Part shown: positions 1 through 6,655 of the stretch, in pieces
Layout: the number at the start of each line of letters is the position of its first letter
How positions within the stretch are numbered: position 1 is the first letter of the stretch
From: an uncultured Clostridia bacterium
Lineage (GTDB): Bacteria; Bacillota; Clostridia; UBA1381; UMGS1253
DNA: 9,499 bases
Assembly (NCBI GenBank): GCA_937892135.1
Contig: CALAUK010000185.1
Span: 1 to 9,499, forward strand
Reading direction: 5' to 3'
Notes under the pieces: model-generated
Databases searched by the model: none
What the model saw: only the letters and a program-made list of their open reading frames with translations
Told to the model about the DNA's origin: nothing
Translations under genes and position numbers: made by a program

Positions 1-60
1 TTGGCCTTATTTCTGGCACCATGCAAAATATCGATAATTTTTCTAAAAACAACACTTACA
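1..60 (+). other. Probable 3' end of an upstream gene (identity unknown)
   Basis: Too short to identify. In frame 2 the bases read as 11 codons (ending H-H-A-K-Y-R) followed by TAA at 35-37, about 23 bases before the terminator hairpin. That is the usual place for the end of an upstream + strand gene. Frame 1 stays open until 82-84, inside the hairpin, and is a less natural end. Neither reading matches a family I recognise. Confidence 0.2.
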
Positions 61-97
61 ATTTTCGTTACGCTAAAAGCGTAACGAAAATTTTTTT
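61..97 (+). terminator. Rho-independent terminator (or leader attenuator) upstream of feoA
   Basis: Perfect 13-bp inverted repeat: 61-73 pairs with 79-91 around the 5-base loop TAAAA, and a run of seven T (91-97) follows. There is no matching T run on the other side, so it works on the + strand only. It most simply ends the upstream transcript. It lies only 33 bases before the feoA start, so a role as an attenuator in a feo leader cannot be excluded. Confidence 0.85.
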
Positions 98-116
98 ATG
101 CCATATTATAGTAACT

Positions 117-122
117 AAGGAG
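117..122 (+). promoter_or_regulatory. feoA ribosome binding site, decides the start
   Basis: AAGGAG at 117-122 lies 8 bases before ATG 131. An in-frame GTG at 122 overlaps this site, so it cannot be the start. The feoA protein therefore begins at ATG 131 (MNTLGDL), not three codons earlier. Confidence 0.85.
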
Positions 123-130
123 TGATTTAT

Positions 131-370
131 ATGAATACCTTAGGAGACTTAAAGGTTGGCGAAAAAGGAATAATAAAAGAAATTTCTCCCTCCTCTGAAT
201 TAAGGCGGAGGCTTATGGATATAGGTTTTTTAAAAGGCGAGGAGGTTTTATGCACTCTTAAAAGCTTTGGCGGAGCTATGATGGCGTATGAAATAAAGGG
301 CTGTGTTATTGCGCTTCGGCATAAAAATGCCTGCGAAATATTAATTTTTGATAAAGAAGAGGTGATATAG
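131..370 (+). CDS. feoA: FeoA, ferrous iron transport accessory protein
   Basis: A cytosolic protein of 79 residues, the usual size for a single FeoA domain. FeoA proteins are small SH3-like beta barrels thought to bind FeoB and tune its GTPase or transport activity. The diagnostic stretch is R-R-R-L-M-D-I-G-F-L-K-G (about residues 26-37), the family's L.(D/E).G(F/L)..G pattern. It is preceded by the G-D-L-K-V-G-E-K-G strand and followed by short beta-rich segments ending A-L-R-H-K-N-A. The ATG at 131 has a well placed AAGGAG. The stop TAG (368-370) shares its last base with the GTG of feoB, so the two are translationally coupled, and a GAGGTGA at 359-365 serves the next gene. No convincing Fur- or DtxR-type operator is visible upstream. 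Confidence 0.93.
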   Translation: MNTLGDLKVGEKGIIKEISPSSELRRRLMDIGFLKGEEVLCTLKSFGGAMMAYEIKGCVIALRHKNACEILIFDKEEVI

Positions 371-2463
371 TGGGACTTACTAATAAATCTGTCGGAGCTA
401 AGGCTATGGAAAGAGAGGAAAAGATAAAAAAAGAGGGGAGCGATAAAATAATCGTTCTTGCGGGGAACCCCAATGTCGGAAAGAGCAGTGTTTTTAATGC
501 GCTTACGAAAATGCATCAGCACACGGGAAACTGGCCCGGAAAAACTGTTACAAGCGCATGGGGAAGAGTAAATTACAAGGAAAAAAGCTATATTATCGCC
601 GATATTCCGGGAATGTACTCTCTTTCGTCAAGGTCAAAAGAAGAAGAAACTGCAAGGGATTTTTTGTGCTTTGAAGAAAACGACGGAGTGGTTATCGTTT
701 GCGATTCAACCTCGCTTGAAAGAAATCTTTTTCTTGCTATCGAGTGCATGGAAGTTACAGACAAGGTGATTTTGTGCCTTAATTTAACAGACGAGGCGAA
801 GCGGAAAGGAATTATAATAGACGAAAAAAAGCTTTCGGGAAAGCTCGGCGTCAGTGCAGTTAAGGTGTGCGCCAAAACGAAGTCGGGCTTAAGTGAGCTT
901 TTAGAAGAGATTTCAAAGCTTAAAAAGAGAAAAATTAAAAAAGTTACATATCCCGATTATATCGAAAATGCAATAGACGAAATTGAAAAACACCTTCCCG
1001 AAACAATCTTAAAAAAGAGATGGCTCTCTTTAAAGCTTATTGAGGGCGACTTAGGCGCAGTTAAAAAGGCGGAAAGCTTTATAGGAATAAATTTTTCGGA
1101 GGATGTTAAGATACAACAAATTCTAAAAAAGCTTGACCGAAAGAAAGCAGAAGAGGATATTGCGCTCGCAAGGAGCCTCTTTTCAAAGTCCGTTTTAGAA
1201 AAATGCGTAAGCTATAAAAGGCAGGATTATAATGTGCGGGACAGAAAAATAGATAAAATCCTGACCGGCCCGATAGTGGGAAGTATTGCTATGCTTTGCC
1301 TTTTGGGCATAGTTTTTTATATAACTATAAGCGGAGCAAATGTTATATCAGACTACTTCGTTTTGGCGTTTTCAGCTTTGGAAAGCTGGCTTTTGGCTTT
1401 GTTTGAATTTTTAAACGTTCCAAAGGCTATTACAGATGCATTGATTTTTGGCGTGTTCCGTGTTGTAGGGTGGGTAGTGTCTGTTATGCTTCCGCCGATG
1501 GCAATTTTCTTTCCGCTTTTTACTTTTTTAGAGGACTTGGGCTATCTTCCTAGAGTTGCATTTAACTTGGATTCCGCCTTTAAAAAGTGCAGTGCGTGCG
1601 GAAAACAGGCGCTAACAATGTGTATGGGCTTTGGTTGTAACTCGGCAGGCATAGTAGGCGCAAGAATAATAGACTCGCCCCGTGAAAGACTTATTGCAAT
1701 TTTAACCAACAGCTTTGTTCCGTGCAACGGAAAATTTCCTGCGCTTATTGCAATTATTGCGATGTTTTTCACATTTTCTTTAAACGAGCCTGTTTCGTCT
1801 CTTTTAGGTGCGCTTTTTCTTTTGATATTTGTGCTTGCGGGCGTTTTTATGACGTTTCTTTCTTCGCACATTCTTTCAAAAACACTTTTAAAAGGAGAAA
1901 GCTCAGCTTTTACCTTAGAGCTTGCACCATACAGAAAACCGAAGCTTTCGGAGATAATCGTGCGCTCAGTTTTTGACAGAACACTTTTTGTTCTGGGAAG
2001 AGCAATAACTGTTTCTGCGCCTGCGGGACTTTTAATTTATCTTATGGCAAATATCGAGGTTAGCGATATAAATATCTTAAAAATGGCGGCAGACTTTTTA
2101 GATGCTCCTGCTAAGCTTCTTGGTCTTGACGGAGTTATACTTCTTTCGTTTATTTTAGCGCTTCCTGCAAATGAGCTTGTGCTTCCCCTGATGCTTATGA
2201 TTTACACATCATCTTCCTCGCTTTCAGACATTGGCGCACTTTCGTCTTTAAGAGATATACTTATTTCTAACGGCTGGACCGCTCTTACAGCAGTTAACAC
2301 AATCTTGTTTTTTATTCTTCACTGGCCGTGTTCAACTGCGATTTTAACCGTCAAAAAAGAAACAAAAAGCTTAAAATGGGCGTTTTTCTCCTTTTTAATT
2401 CCAACGCTTGCGGGAATTTTTGTACTAAGCCTGACCACGCTTTTGTATAATGTTTTCTTCTGA
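370..2463 (+). CDS. feoB: FeoB, ferrous iron transporter with N-terminal G domain
   Basis: Inner-membrane Fe(II) importer of 697 residues, normal for firmicute FeoB. The N-terminal G protein domain has G1 GNPNVGKS (32-39), the FeoB-specific G2 stretch Q-H-T-G-N-W-P-G-K-T (50-59), G3 DIPG (78-81), G4 NLTD (138-141) and a G5-like C-A-K (167-169). A charged helical linker follows to about residue 295, then a polytopic membrane part from about 300. The two gate repeats are visible: C-M-G-F-G-C-N (418-424) and P-C-N-G-K-F-P (451-457), with further cysteines C407 and C410. I chose the GTG at 370: it gives the N-terminal G-L-T-N-K-S-V-G typical of clostridial FeoB, and GAGGTGA lies 4 bases upstream. 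ATG 406 is the alternative. No feoC follows. Confidence 0.97.
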   Translation: MGLTNKSVGAKAMEREEKIKKEGSDKIIVLAGNPNVGKSSVFNALTKMHQHTGNWPGKTVTSAWGRVNYKEKSYIIADIPGMYSLSSRSKEEETARDFLCFEENDGVVIVCDSTSLERNLFLAIECMEVTDKVILCLNLTDEAKRKGIIIDEKKLSGKLGVSAVKVCAKTKSGLSELLEEISKLKKRKIKKVTYPDYIENAIDEIEKHLPETILKKRWLSLKLIEGDLGAVKKAESFIGINFSEDVKIQQILKKLDRKKAEEDIALARSLFSKSVLEKCVSYKRQDYNVRDRKIDKILTGPIVGSIAMLCLLGIVFYITISGANVISDYFVLAFSALESWLLALFEFLNVPKAITDALIFGVFRVVGWVVSVMLPPMAIFFPLFTFLEDLGYLPRVAFNLDSAFKKCSACGKQALTMCMGFGCNSAGIVGARIIDSPRERLIAILTNSFVPCNGKFPALIAIIAMFFTFSLNEPVSSLLGALFLLIFVLAGVFMTFLSSHILSKTLLKGESSAFTLELAPYRKPKLSEIIVRSVFDRTLFVLGRAITVSAPAGLLIYLMANIEVSDINILKMAADFLDAPAKLLGLDGVILLSFILALPANELVLPLMLMIYTSSSSLSDIGALSSLRDILISNGWTALTAVNTILFFILHWPCSTAILTVKKETKSLKWAFFSFLIPTLAGIFVLSLTTLLYNVFF

Positions 2464-2484
2464 GAAATATGTCGATGAATAATT

Positions 2485-2501
2485 AAGGCTTATGCCTTTT
2501 T
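2485..2501 (+). terminator. Weak terminator after feoB
   Basis: The short repeat AAGGC (2485-2489) and GCCTT (2494-2498) closes a TTAT loop and is followed by TTT, then ATT. A 5-bp stem is weak, so partial read-through into spoIIE is possible. Confidence 0.4.
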
Positions 2502-2504
2502 ATT

Positions 2505-2524
2505 ACAAAAAATTTCTTTTTTGT
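2505..2524. repeat. Perfect 8-bp inverted repeat between the -35 and -10 of spoIIE
   Basis: ACAAAAAA (2505-2512) and its complement TTTTTTGT (2517-2524) flank TTTC. The dyad fills most of the long promoter spacer. It is almost pure A/T, so it may be chance, a bendable tract or a protein site. It could also support termination of feoB transcripts. Confidence 0.4.
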
Positions 2525-2566
2525 TTAGTATAATGTCTTAGAAAACTGATACAAAGGAGAAAAAAT

Positions 2567-4918
2567 ATGGCAAACATCGAAATTCCTTCATACAAACGAC
2601 AAGAAAGCGAAAAACAACTAAAAAAAGAAATAACTATGCCGAAAATAAGCATAGACAATATTTTAATTTCGGTTATCTCTTTTCTTATGTCGAGAGTTTT
2701 AATAATAGATTCTTTCTGTCCTTTCGGGACAGCGTTTTTTGCATCAGGTCAGAAAAGGGAAAAACAAATATATTCGTTTTTGGGAGTGTGCCTCGGTGTG
2801 CTTACTGTGCATCAGGATTTAAAAGCTTTAAAATACATACTCTCAATGGTACTTTTTACAGCATTTAAGCTTTTGTTAAAAAAAGAAAGTCCGTATCAGA
2901 ACTTTGTTTTAATTTCGGTTTCATTGTTCTTTTCCGGATTTGTTATGTCGCTTTTTGATTATATGCTGACATACGACCTTTTACTTCTTGTTTTAGAGTG
3001 TGTTGTGTGCGGATTTTTTTCAGTTGCGATGAGCGGTGCCGCAAATTATTTAAATTCAGGAAGATTTTTTTCGTATATAACAAATGAAAAGCTTTTAAGC
3101 TTAACCTTTGTTTTAGCGCTCGCTCTTTCGGGCATAGGAAGAACTATTACTATCGGCTATTTTAATTTGTGCCAGATTGTTTTAAGCGTTATTATAATGG
3201 TCCTGGCTCTTATAAGGGGGGCATCTGTTGGCGCGTGCGCAGGAGTGACTGCGGGGATAATAGCCTCTTTGGGAAACGAAAACGTTATGAATACAGTAGG
3301 ACTTTATGCCTTGTGCGGTTTTGCGGCAGGATGCGTAAAAAACACGGGCAAAACAGGAGTTTTAACGGCGTTTTTGTTTTCGGGGGCGGCAGTTGGCTTT
3401 TTATCTTCTTTTTCGTTTTCGACTGCGGGCGAGATTGTAAATATGATTTTAGGCGGTGCGCTTTTTGTTATGCTGCCTAAAAAGGCGATAGAAAGAGTAA
3501 CAAGCTTTACCGATGGATTCGGAATTGAACCTGACGAAGCTCAATACTTAAAAAAGGCAAAAAACTACATTACGGGACGACTGTCGGGCTTAGTAAGAAG
3601 CTATGAAAGGCTATCTGACGCTGTTTCGGTTGAGGAAACAGAAGATTCTTTTTCCGACACAGTTAAAAAAGCATCTGAGCATGCTGTTATGAAGGTGTGC
3701 GCAAGGTGCGGAATGAAAAATATATGCTGGGAAAGAGAAGCTAAGGAAAGCGCGGATATGATGAACGCTTTAAGCCAAAAGGCGATAGAAAAGGGATTTT
3801 TTGACGCGTTTGATTTTCCAAAATCGTTTAAAAAGCGGTGCATAAACTTTTCTGAATTTTGCCAGAGCGTTAACCATTACTTTAGCTTAAGCCGAGCAAA
3901 CTATCTATGGTCAAAACAGTTTTCAGGCTCAAGAAGTGTTATATCCGAGCAATACCTCGAGTTTTCAAAAACCTTAAGCAAATTAAAATTAGAGTTTTTA
4001 GGCGAGCTTTCGGGCGAGAACGGTTACGAAGGAAAGCTTGAGGCAAAGATTTACACAAGGCTTTCCCGCCTTGGAATTGATGTTAAAAATATAAGCATAC
4101 GCGAGAATAAAAGAGGGTTTTACGGAGCGGAGATAAGGTTTTTGGGCAGTGAATACAAGGAGTTTAAAAACCAGATTATAGAGATGGTGAGCGAGGTTTT
4201 GGAAACAAAGATGAATCTGGTAAGCTCACGCACGAGAGATGAGGATAATCTTCTTGTTTTAGAAGCTGTTTATAAGTTTTACCCCATGTGCTCATCTGCA
4301 ACCGTTAAGAAAAATAAAAAAGAAGAAAACGGCGACAGCATTATAAAGGAAACTCTTCCCGACAGCAGATTTTTTATGGCTGTTTCAGACGGAATGGGAA
4401 CAGGAAATGAAGCAGGCGCGAAAAGCCGAAAAACAAACGAAATGCTTCGTGAGCTTTTGTATGCTTCTTACCCGTCTATGCAGGCGATAAAGCTTGTTAA
4501 TTCTGCGCTTTCCTCGGGCGGAGGAGAGGTTTTTTCAACGGTTGATATGGCACTTGTTGATTTAATGAACGGAAGCGCTGAGTTTATTAAAATAGGTGCG
4601 ATGCCCTCGCTTCTTTTAACAGAGAACGGCGCAGAAAGCGTTTTTTCATCTAATCTTCCTATCGGTATATTAGATAACGTATCAGGTGCTGCAATAAAAA
4701 GAAAGCTTTCGGGAGAAGATGTAATCATAATGTTTTCAGATGGGCTGTGCGACATAAAAAAGGGTATACAGTGGATAGCTGACACCGCTCTTGAAATAAA
4801 GGAAAAAAATCCCGATGAGATTGCCGAAATTATTTTAAAGGAGGCAATAATAAGAAAAAGAGGCAAAATAGACGACGATATGAGTGTTGTCGTGTTTAAG
4901 TTAAAAGAAAATCTGTAA
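2567..4918 (+). CDS. spoIIE: SpoIIE, stage II sporulation PP2C phosphatase
   Basis: Membrane serine phosphatase of 783 residues (827 in B. subtilis). In the family it dephosphorylates SpoIIAA-P at the asymmetric septum, which frees sigma-F in the forespore, and its middle region contacts FtsZ. A basic N-terminal tail (1-28) is followed by about ten hydrophobic segments between 29 and 303. A central region (about 304-590) contains a cysteine cluster C378-x2-C381-x5-C387-W. The C-terminal PP2C domain shows S-D-G-M-G-T-G with D608 (corresponding to D610 of B. subtilis), then F-S-T-V-D-M-A-L, I-K-I-G-A-M-P-S, F-S-D-G with D725, and the terminal D-D-D-M (769-772). The metal-binding aspartates are thus present and the enzyme should be active. 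AAAGGAG (2553-2559) lies 7 bases before the ATG. The tilS-hpt-ftsH neighbourhood often seen after spoIIE is absent. Confidence 0.96.
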   Translation: MANIEIPSYKRQESEKQLKKEITMPKISIDNILISVISFLMSRVLIIDSFCPFGTAFFASGQKREKQIYSFLGVCLGVLTVHQDLKALKYILSMVLFTAFKLLLKKESPYQNFVLISVSLFFSGFVMSLFDYMLTYDLLLLVLECVVCGFFSVAMSGAANYLNSGRFFSYITNEKLLSLTFVLALALSGIGRTITIGYFNLCQIVLSVIIMVLALIRGASVGACAGVTAGIIASLGNENVMNTVGLYALCGFAAGCVKNTGKTGVLTAFLFSGAAVGFLSSFSFSTAGEIVNMILGGALFVMLPKKAIERVTSFTDGFGIEPDEAQYLKKAKNYITGRLSGLVRSYERLSDAVSVEETEDSFSDTVKKASEHAVMKVCARCGMKNICWEREAKESADMMNALSQKAIEKGFFDAFDFPKSFKKRCINFSEFCQSVNHYFSLSRANYLWSKQFSGSRSVISEQYLEFSKTLSKLKLEFLGELSGENGYEGKLEAKIYTRLSRLGIDVKNISIRENKRGFYGAEIRFLGSEYKEFKNQIIEMVSEVLETKMNLVSSRTRDEDNLLVLEAVYKFYPMCSSATVKKNKKEENGDSIIKETLPDSRFFMAVSDGMGTGNEAGAKSRKTNEMLRELLYASYPSMQAIKLVNSALSSGGGEVFSTVDMALVDLMNGSAEFIKIGAMPSLLLTENGAESVFSSNLPIGILDNVSGAAIKRKLSGEDVIIMFSDGLCDIKKGIQWIADTALEIKEKNPDEIAEIILKEAIIRKRGKIDDDMSVVVFKLKENL

Positions 4919-4924
4919 ATAAAA

Positions 4925-4953
4925 GTATATCTGAGCAGAAATGTGAAATAATA
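4925..4953 (+). promoter_or_regulatory. Possible sigma-F/G-like promoter before the small membrane protein
   Basis: GTATA (4925-4929) resembles a forespore-sigma -35. TGAAATAATA (4944-4953) fits the sigma-F -10 pattern GGnnAnAHTR at all but the first position. The gap of 14 bases is slightly shorter than expected, and AT-rich DNA gives such matches by chance. No good sigma-A promoter is visible in this gap. Confidence 0.2.
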
Positions 4954-4980
4954 TTTTTACAAACTCAAAGGAGGAAAAAG

Positions 4981-5184
4981 ATGACGGGCGGACGAAAAAA
5001 CGAACAGTTTGATATTGTTTTACAGGCTCAGAGAATTGTTGACGAATATGAAAGAAAGTACTTCATGTTTAAAGATGATCCTTACGGGAAAGAAAAAAGA
5101 CACACAAAAAACCGCTTTGCAAAAATTCTCGCAGGTGCAATAGTGGTGATTATGTTTGTGTGCTTGTGGCGTATGCTTTCGTGA
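4981..5184 (+). CDS. Small single-pass membrane protein downstream of spoIIE, unknown function
   Basis: A 67-residue protein that I do not recognise. The first 30 residues are polar and probably helical (Q9-F10-D-I-V-L-Q-A-Q-R-I-V-D-E-Y-E-R). A basic stretch follows (K37-K48, seven Lys/Arg/His), then one hydrophobic segment (about 49-65) ending at the C terminus. By the positive-inside rule the N-terminal part faces the cytoplasm and the protein is tail-anchored. Translation is well supported: AAAGGAGG (4967-4974) lies 6 bases before the ATG. It starts 62 bases after the spoIIE stop with no terminator between, and a strong terminator follows it, so it shares the spoIIE transcript or has its own sporulation promoter. 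A role next to SpoIIE at the septum is only a guess from position. Confidence 0.8.
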   Translation: MTGGRKNEQFDIVLQAQRIVDEYERKYFMFKDDPYGKEKRHTKNRFAKILAGAIVVIMFVCLWRMLS

Positions 5185-5191
5185 TTAAAAC

Positions 5192-5218
5192 AGGCTTGTA
5201 TTTTTACAGGCCTTTTTT
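5192..5218 (+). terminator. Rho-independent terminator closing the spoIIE unit
   Basis: The 9-bp stem 5192-5200 pairs with 5205-5213 (one G-T pair) around a TTTT loop, with a T run at 5213-5218. AAAA at 5187-5190 can also pair with the T tract across a bulge. It separates the small membrane protein gene from the murD promoter. Confidence 0.85.
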
Positions 5219-5227
5219 AAATTTCTA

Positions 5228-5256
5228 TTGACTTTTTTTGGTGTATGGGGGATAAT
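5228..5256 (+). promoter_or_regulatory. Sigma-A promoter of murD and the M42 operon
   Basis: TTGACT (5228-5233, 5 of 6) and GATAAT (5251-5256, 5 of 6) are separated by 17 bases. It sits directly after a terminator and about 30 bases before the murD start. This is the best vegetative promoter in the window and suggests constitutive expression. Confidence 0.85.
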
Positions 5257-5288
5257 ATAACTGTTAATGATTTCAAGGAGGCAAAGTC

Positions 5289-6653
5289 GTGAATAAAAAG
5301 CTTGAACTGTTTAAAAAGACATTGGAAAATAAAAAAATTACCGTTATCGGAATAGGCGTAAGCAATATTCCGTTAATTAAGTTTTTATGTGAAAATAAGG
5401 CGCAGGTAACGGCGTGCGATAAAAGAGAAAAAGAAGATTTAAAAGATGAACTTGATGCTCTTTCGGGCTTTGATGTTACATATAAGCTTGGAGAAGATTA
5501 TTTAAAAAACCTTTCGGGAGAAATCATTTTTAAAACTCCCGGAATGCGCTTTGATGTGCCGGAATTGGTTTTAGCGAGAGAAAACGGAAGCCTCGTAACA
5601 AGCGAGATGGAGGTTTTCTTTGAGCTTTGTCCGGCGAAGATTATCGCTGTAACAGGCTCTGACGGCAAAACAACAACCACAACCCTTATCTCAGAAATGC
5701 TTAAAAAACAAGGCTTTACTGTGCACCTTGGCGGAAATATAGGAAAGCCATTAATAGGCGAGATAGAAGATATTAAAGAAGAAGATGTAGCGGTTTTGGA
5801 GCTTTCAAGCTTTCAGCTTCACACTATGAAGCAGTCAGCTGATATTTCGGTTATAACAAACCTTTCGCCAAATCATTTGGATTACCACAAAGATATGGCA
5901 GAATACATTGATGCAAAGAAAAATATCTATCTTCATCAGGGAAAAGAGGGCATTTTAGTTTTAAATAACGATAACGAAATAACAAACAAGTTATCTTCTG
6001 AGGCAAACGGAAAAGTAAGAATGTTTTCAAGAAAAGAAAAGATAGAAAATGGCGTTTGTCTTGACGGAGAGGAAATACTTATAAACGGAAAACCTGTTTT
6101 AAATATAGCTGATATAAGAATCCCCGGAATGCATAATGTTGAAAACTATATGGCGGCGATTGCGGCAGTATATGATATGGTAGACGAGGAGACAATTTTG
6201 TATATTGCAAAAAACTTCTCGGGAGTTGAGCACAGAATTGAGTTTGTTCGCGAGATAGGCGGAGTTTTATTCTATAACGACTCAATCGCAAGCAGTCCCA
6301 CAAGGGCAATTGCAGGATTACACGCATTTAACAAAAAGCTTATTATAATTGCGGGAGGGTATGACAAAAAAATCCCGTTTGACGATTACGGATATGAAAT
6401 AAAAGACCACGTTAAAAAGCTTTTCTTAATAGGAAAGACTAAAGATTTAATTAAGGCTGCGGCAGAAAAGGCAGGTATGACAGATATCGTTATAGCAGAT
6501 ACCTTGGAAGATGCCGTAAAAGGGGCATACGAGGCGGCGGAAAAAGGCGATGTTGTTATGCTTTCTCCCGCGTGCGCAAGCTTTGATATGTTTAAAAACT
6601 TTATGATACGCGGAGAATTGTTTAAAGAATATGTAAACAAATTAGAGGAATAA
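5289..6653 (+). CDS. murD: MurD, UDP-N-acetylmuramoyl-L-alanine:D-glutamate ligase
   Basis: Cytosolic ATP-dependent ligase of 454 residues, the normal MurD length. It adds D-glutamate to UDP-MurNAc-L-Ala in peptidoglycan precursor synthesis. The N-terminal Rossmann-like domain begins V-I-G-I-G-V-S (19-25). The ATP loop is GSDGKTT (123-129). The MurD signature E-L-S-S-F-Q-L is at 171-177 and N-L-S-P-N-H-L-D-Y-H at 191-200. K210 in D-A-K-K-N-I-Y corresponds to the carbamylated lysine (K198 in E. coli). The C-terminal domain has Y-N-D-S at 329-332 (N330-D-S), A-G-G-Y-D-K-K (355-361) and S-P-A-C-A-S-F-D-M-F-K-N-F (426-438). The start is GTG, with AAGGAGG (5275-5281) 7 bases upstream. It is not in a division/cell wall cluster here; it has its own promoter and is followed after 2 bases by an M42 peptidase gene. 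Confidence 0.97.
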   Translation: MNKKLELFKKTLENKKITVIGIGVSNIPLIKFLCENKAQVTACDKREKEDLKDELDALSGFDVTYKLGEDYLKNLSGEIIFKTPGMRFDVPELVLARENGSLVTSEMEVFFELCPAKIIAVTGSDGKTTTTTLISEMLKKQGFTVHLGGNIGKPLIGEIEDIKEEDVAVLELSSFQLHTMKQSADISVITNLSPNHLDYHKDMAEYIDAKKNIYLHQGKEGILVLNNDNEITNKLSSEANGKVRMFSRKEKIENGVCLDGEEILINGKPVLNIADIRIPGMHNVENYMAAIAAVYDMVDEETILYIAKNFSGVEHRIEFVREIGGVLFYNDSIASSPTRAIAGLHAFNKKLIIIAGGYDKKIPFDDYGYEIKDHVKKLFLIGKTKDLIKAAAEKAGMTDIVIADTLEDAVKGAYEAAEKGDVVMLSPACASFDMFKNFMIRGELFKEYVNKLEE

Positions 6654-6655
6654 TT

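Larger units (their letters stand above)
2470..2534 (+). promoter_or_regulatory. Candidate spoIIE promoter with a 21-bp spacer and a Spo0A-box-like site
   Basis: A perfect -10 hexamer TATAAT lies at 2529-2534. The best -35 (ATTACA, 2502-2507, 4 of 6 to TTGACA) sits 21 bases upstream, while hexamers at the usual 16-18 bp spacing are poly-A and poor. Spacers of 21-22 bp are known for the Spo0A-activated sigma-A promoters spoIIE and spoIIG of Bacillus subtilis. TGTCGAT at 2470-2476, just after the feoB stop, matches the Spo0A box TGTCGAA at 6 of 7 bases. The -10 is well supported; the -35 and Spo0A assignments are inference. Confidence 0.5.

Noticed and set aside
122..130. GTG at 122 as the feoA start, adding three residues
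   Set aside because: It overlaps the AAGGAG ribosome binding site at 117-122, which is ideally spaced for ATG 131.
98..130. Fur or DtxR-type operator upstream of feoA
   Set aside because: I looked for a 19-bp Fur-like or TTAGG-type dyad and found no symmetry good enough to claim.
406..408. ATG 406 as the feoB start
   Set aside because: No ribosome binding site lies just upstream, and it would remove the G-L-T-N-K-S-V-G leader seen in many firmicute FeoB proteins. GTG 370 is coupled to the feoA stop.
127..875. Minus-strand open frames opposite feoA/feoB (127-522, 588-875)
   Set aside because: They lie antisense to strongly supported genes, lack ribosome binding sites and have low-complexity Ser/Phe-rich translations typical of shadows.
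3169..3480. + strand frame of 103 codons within spoIIE
   Set aside because: It is an alternative frame of the SpoIIE membrane region, Cys/Arg/Gly-rich, with no start signals.
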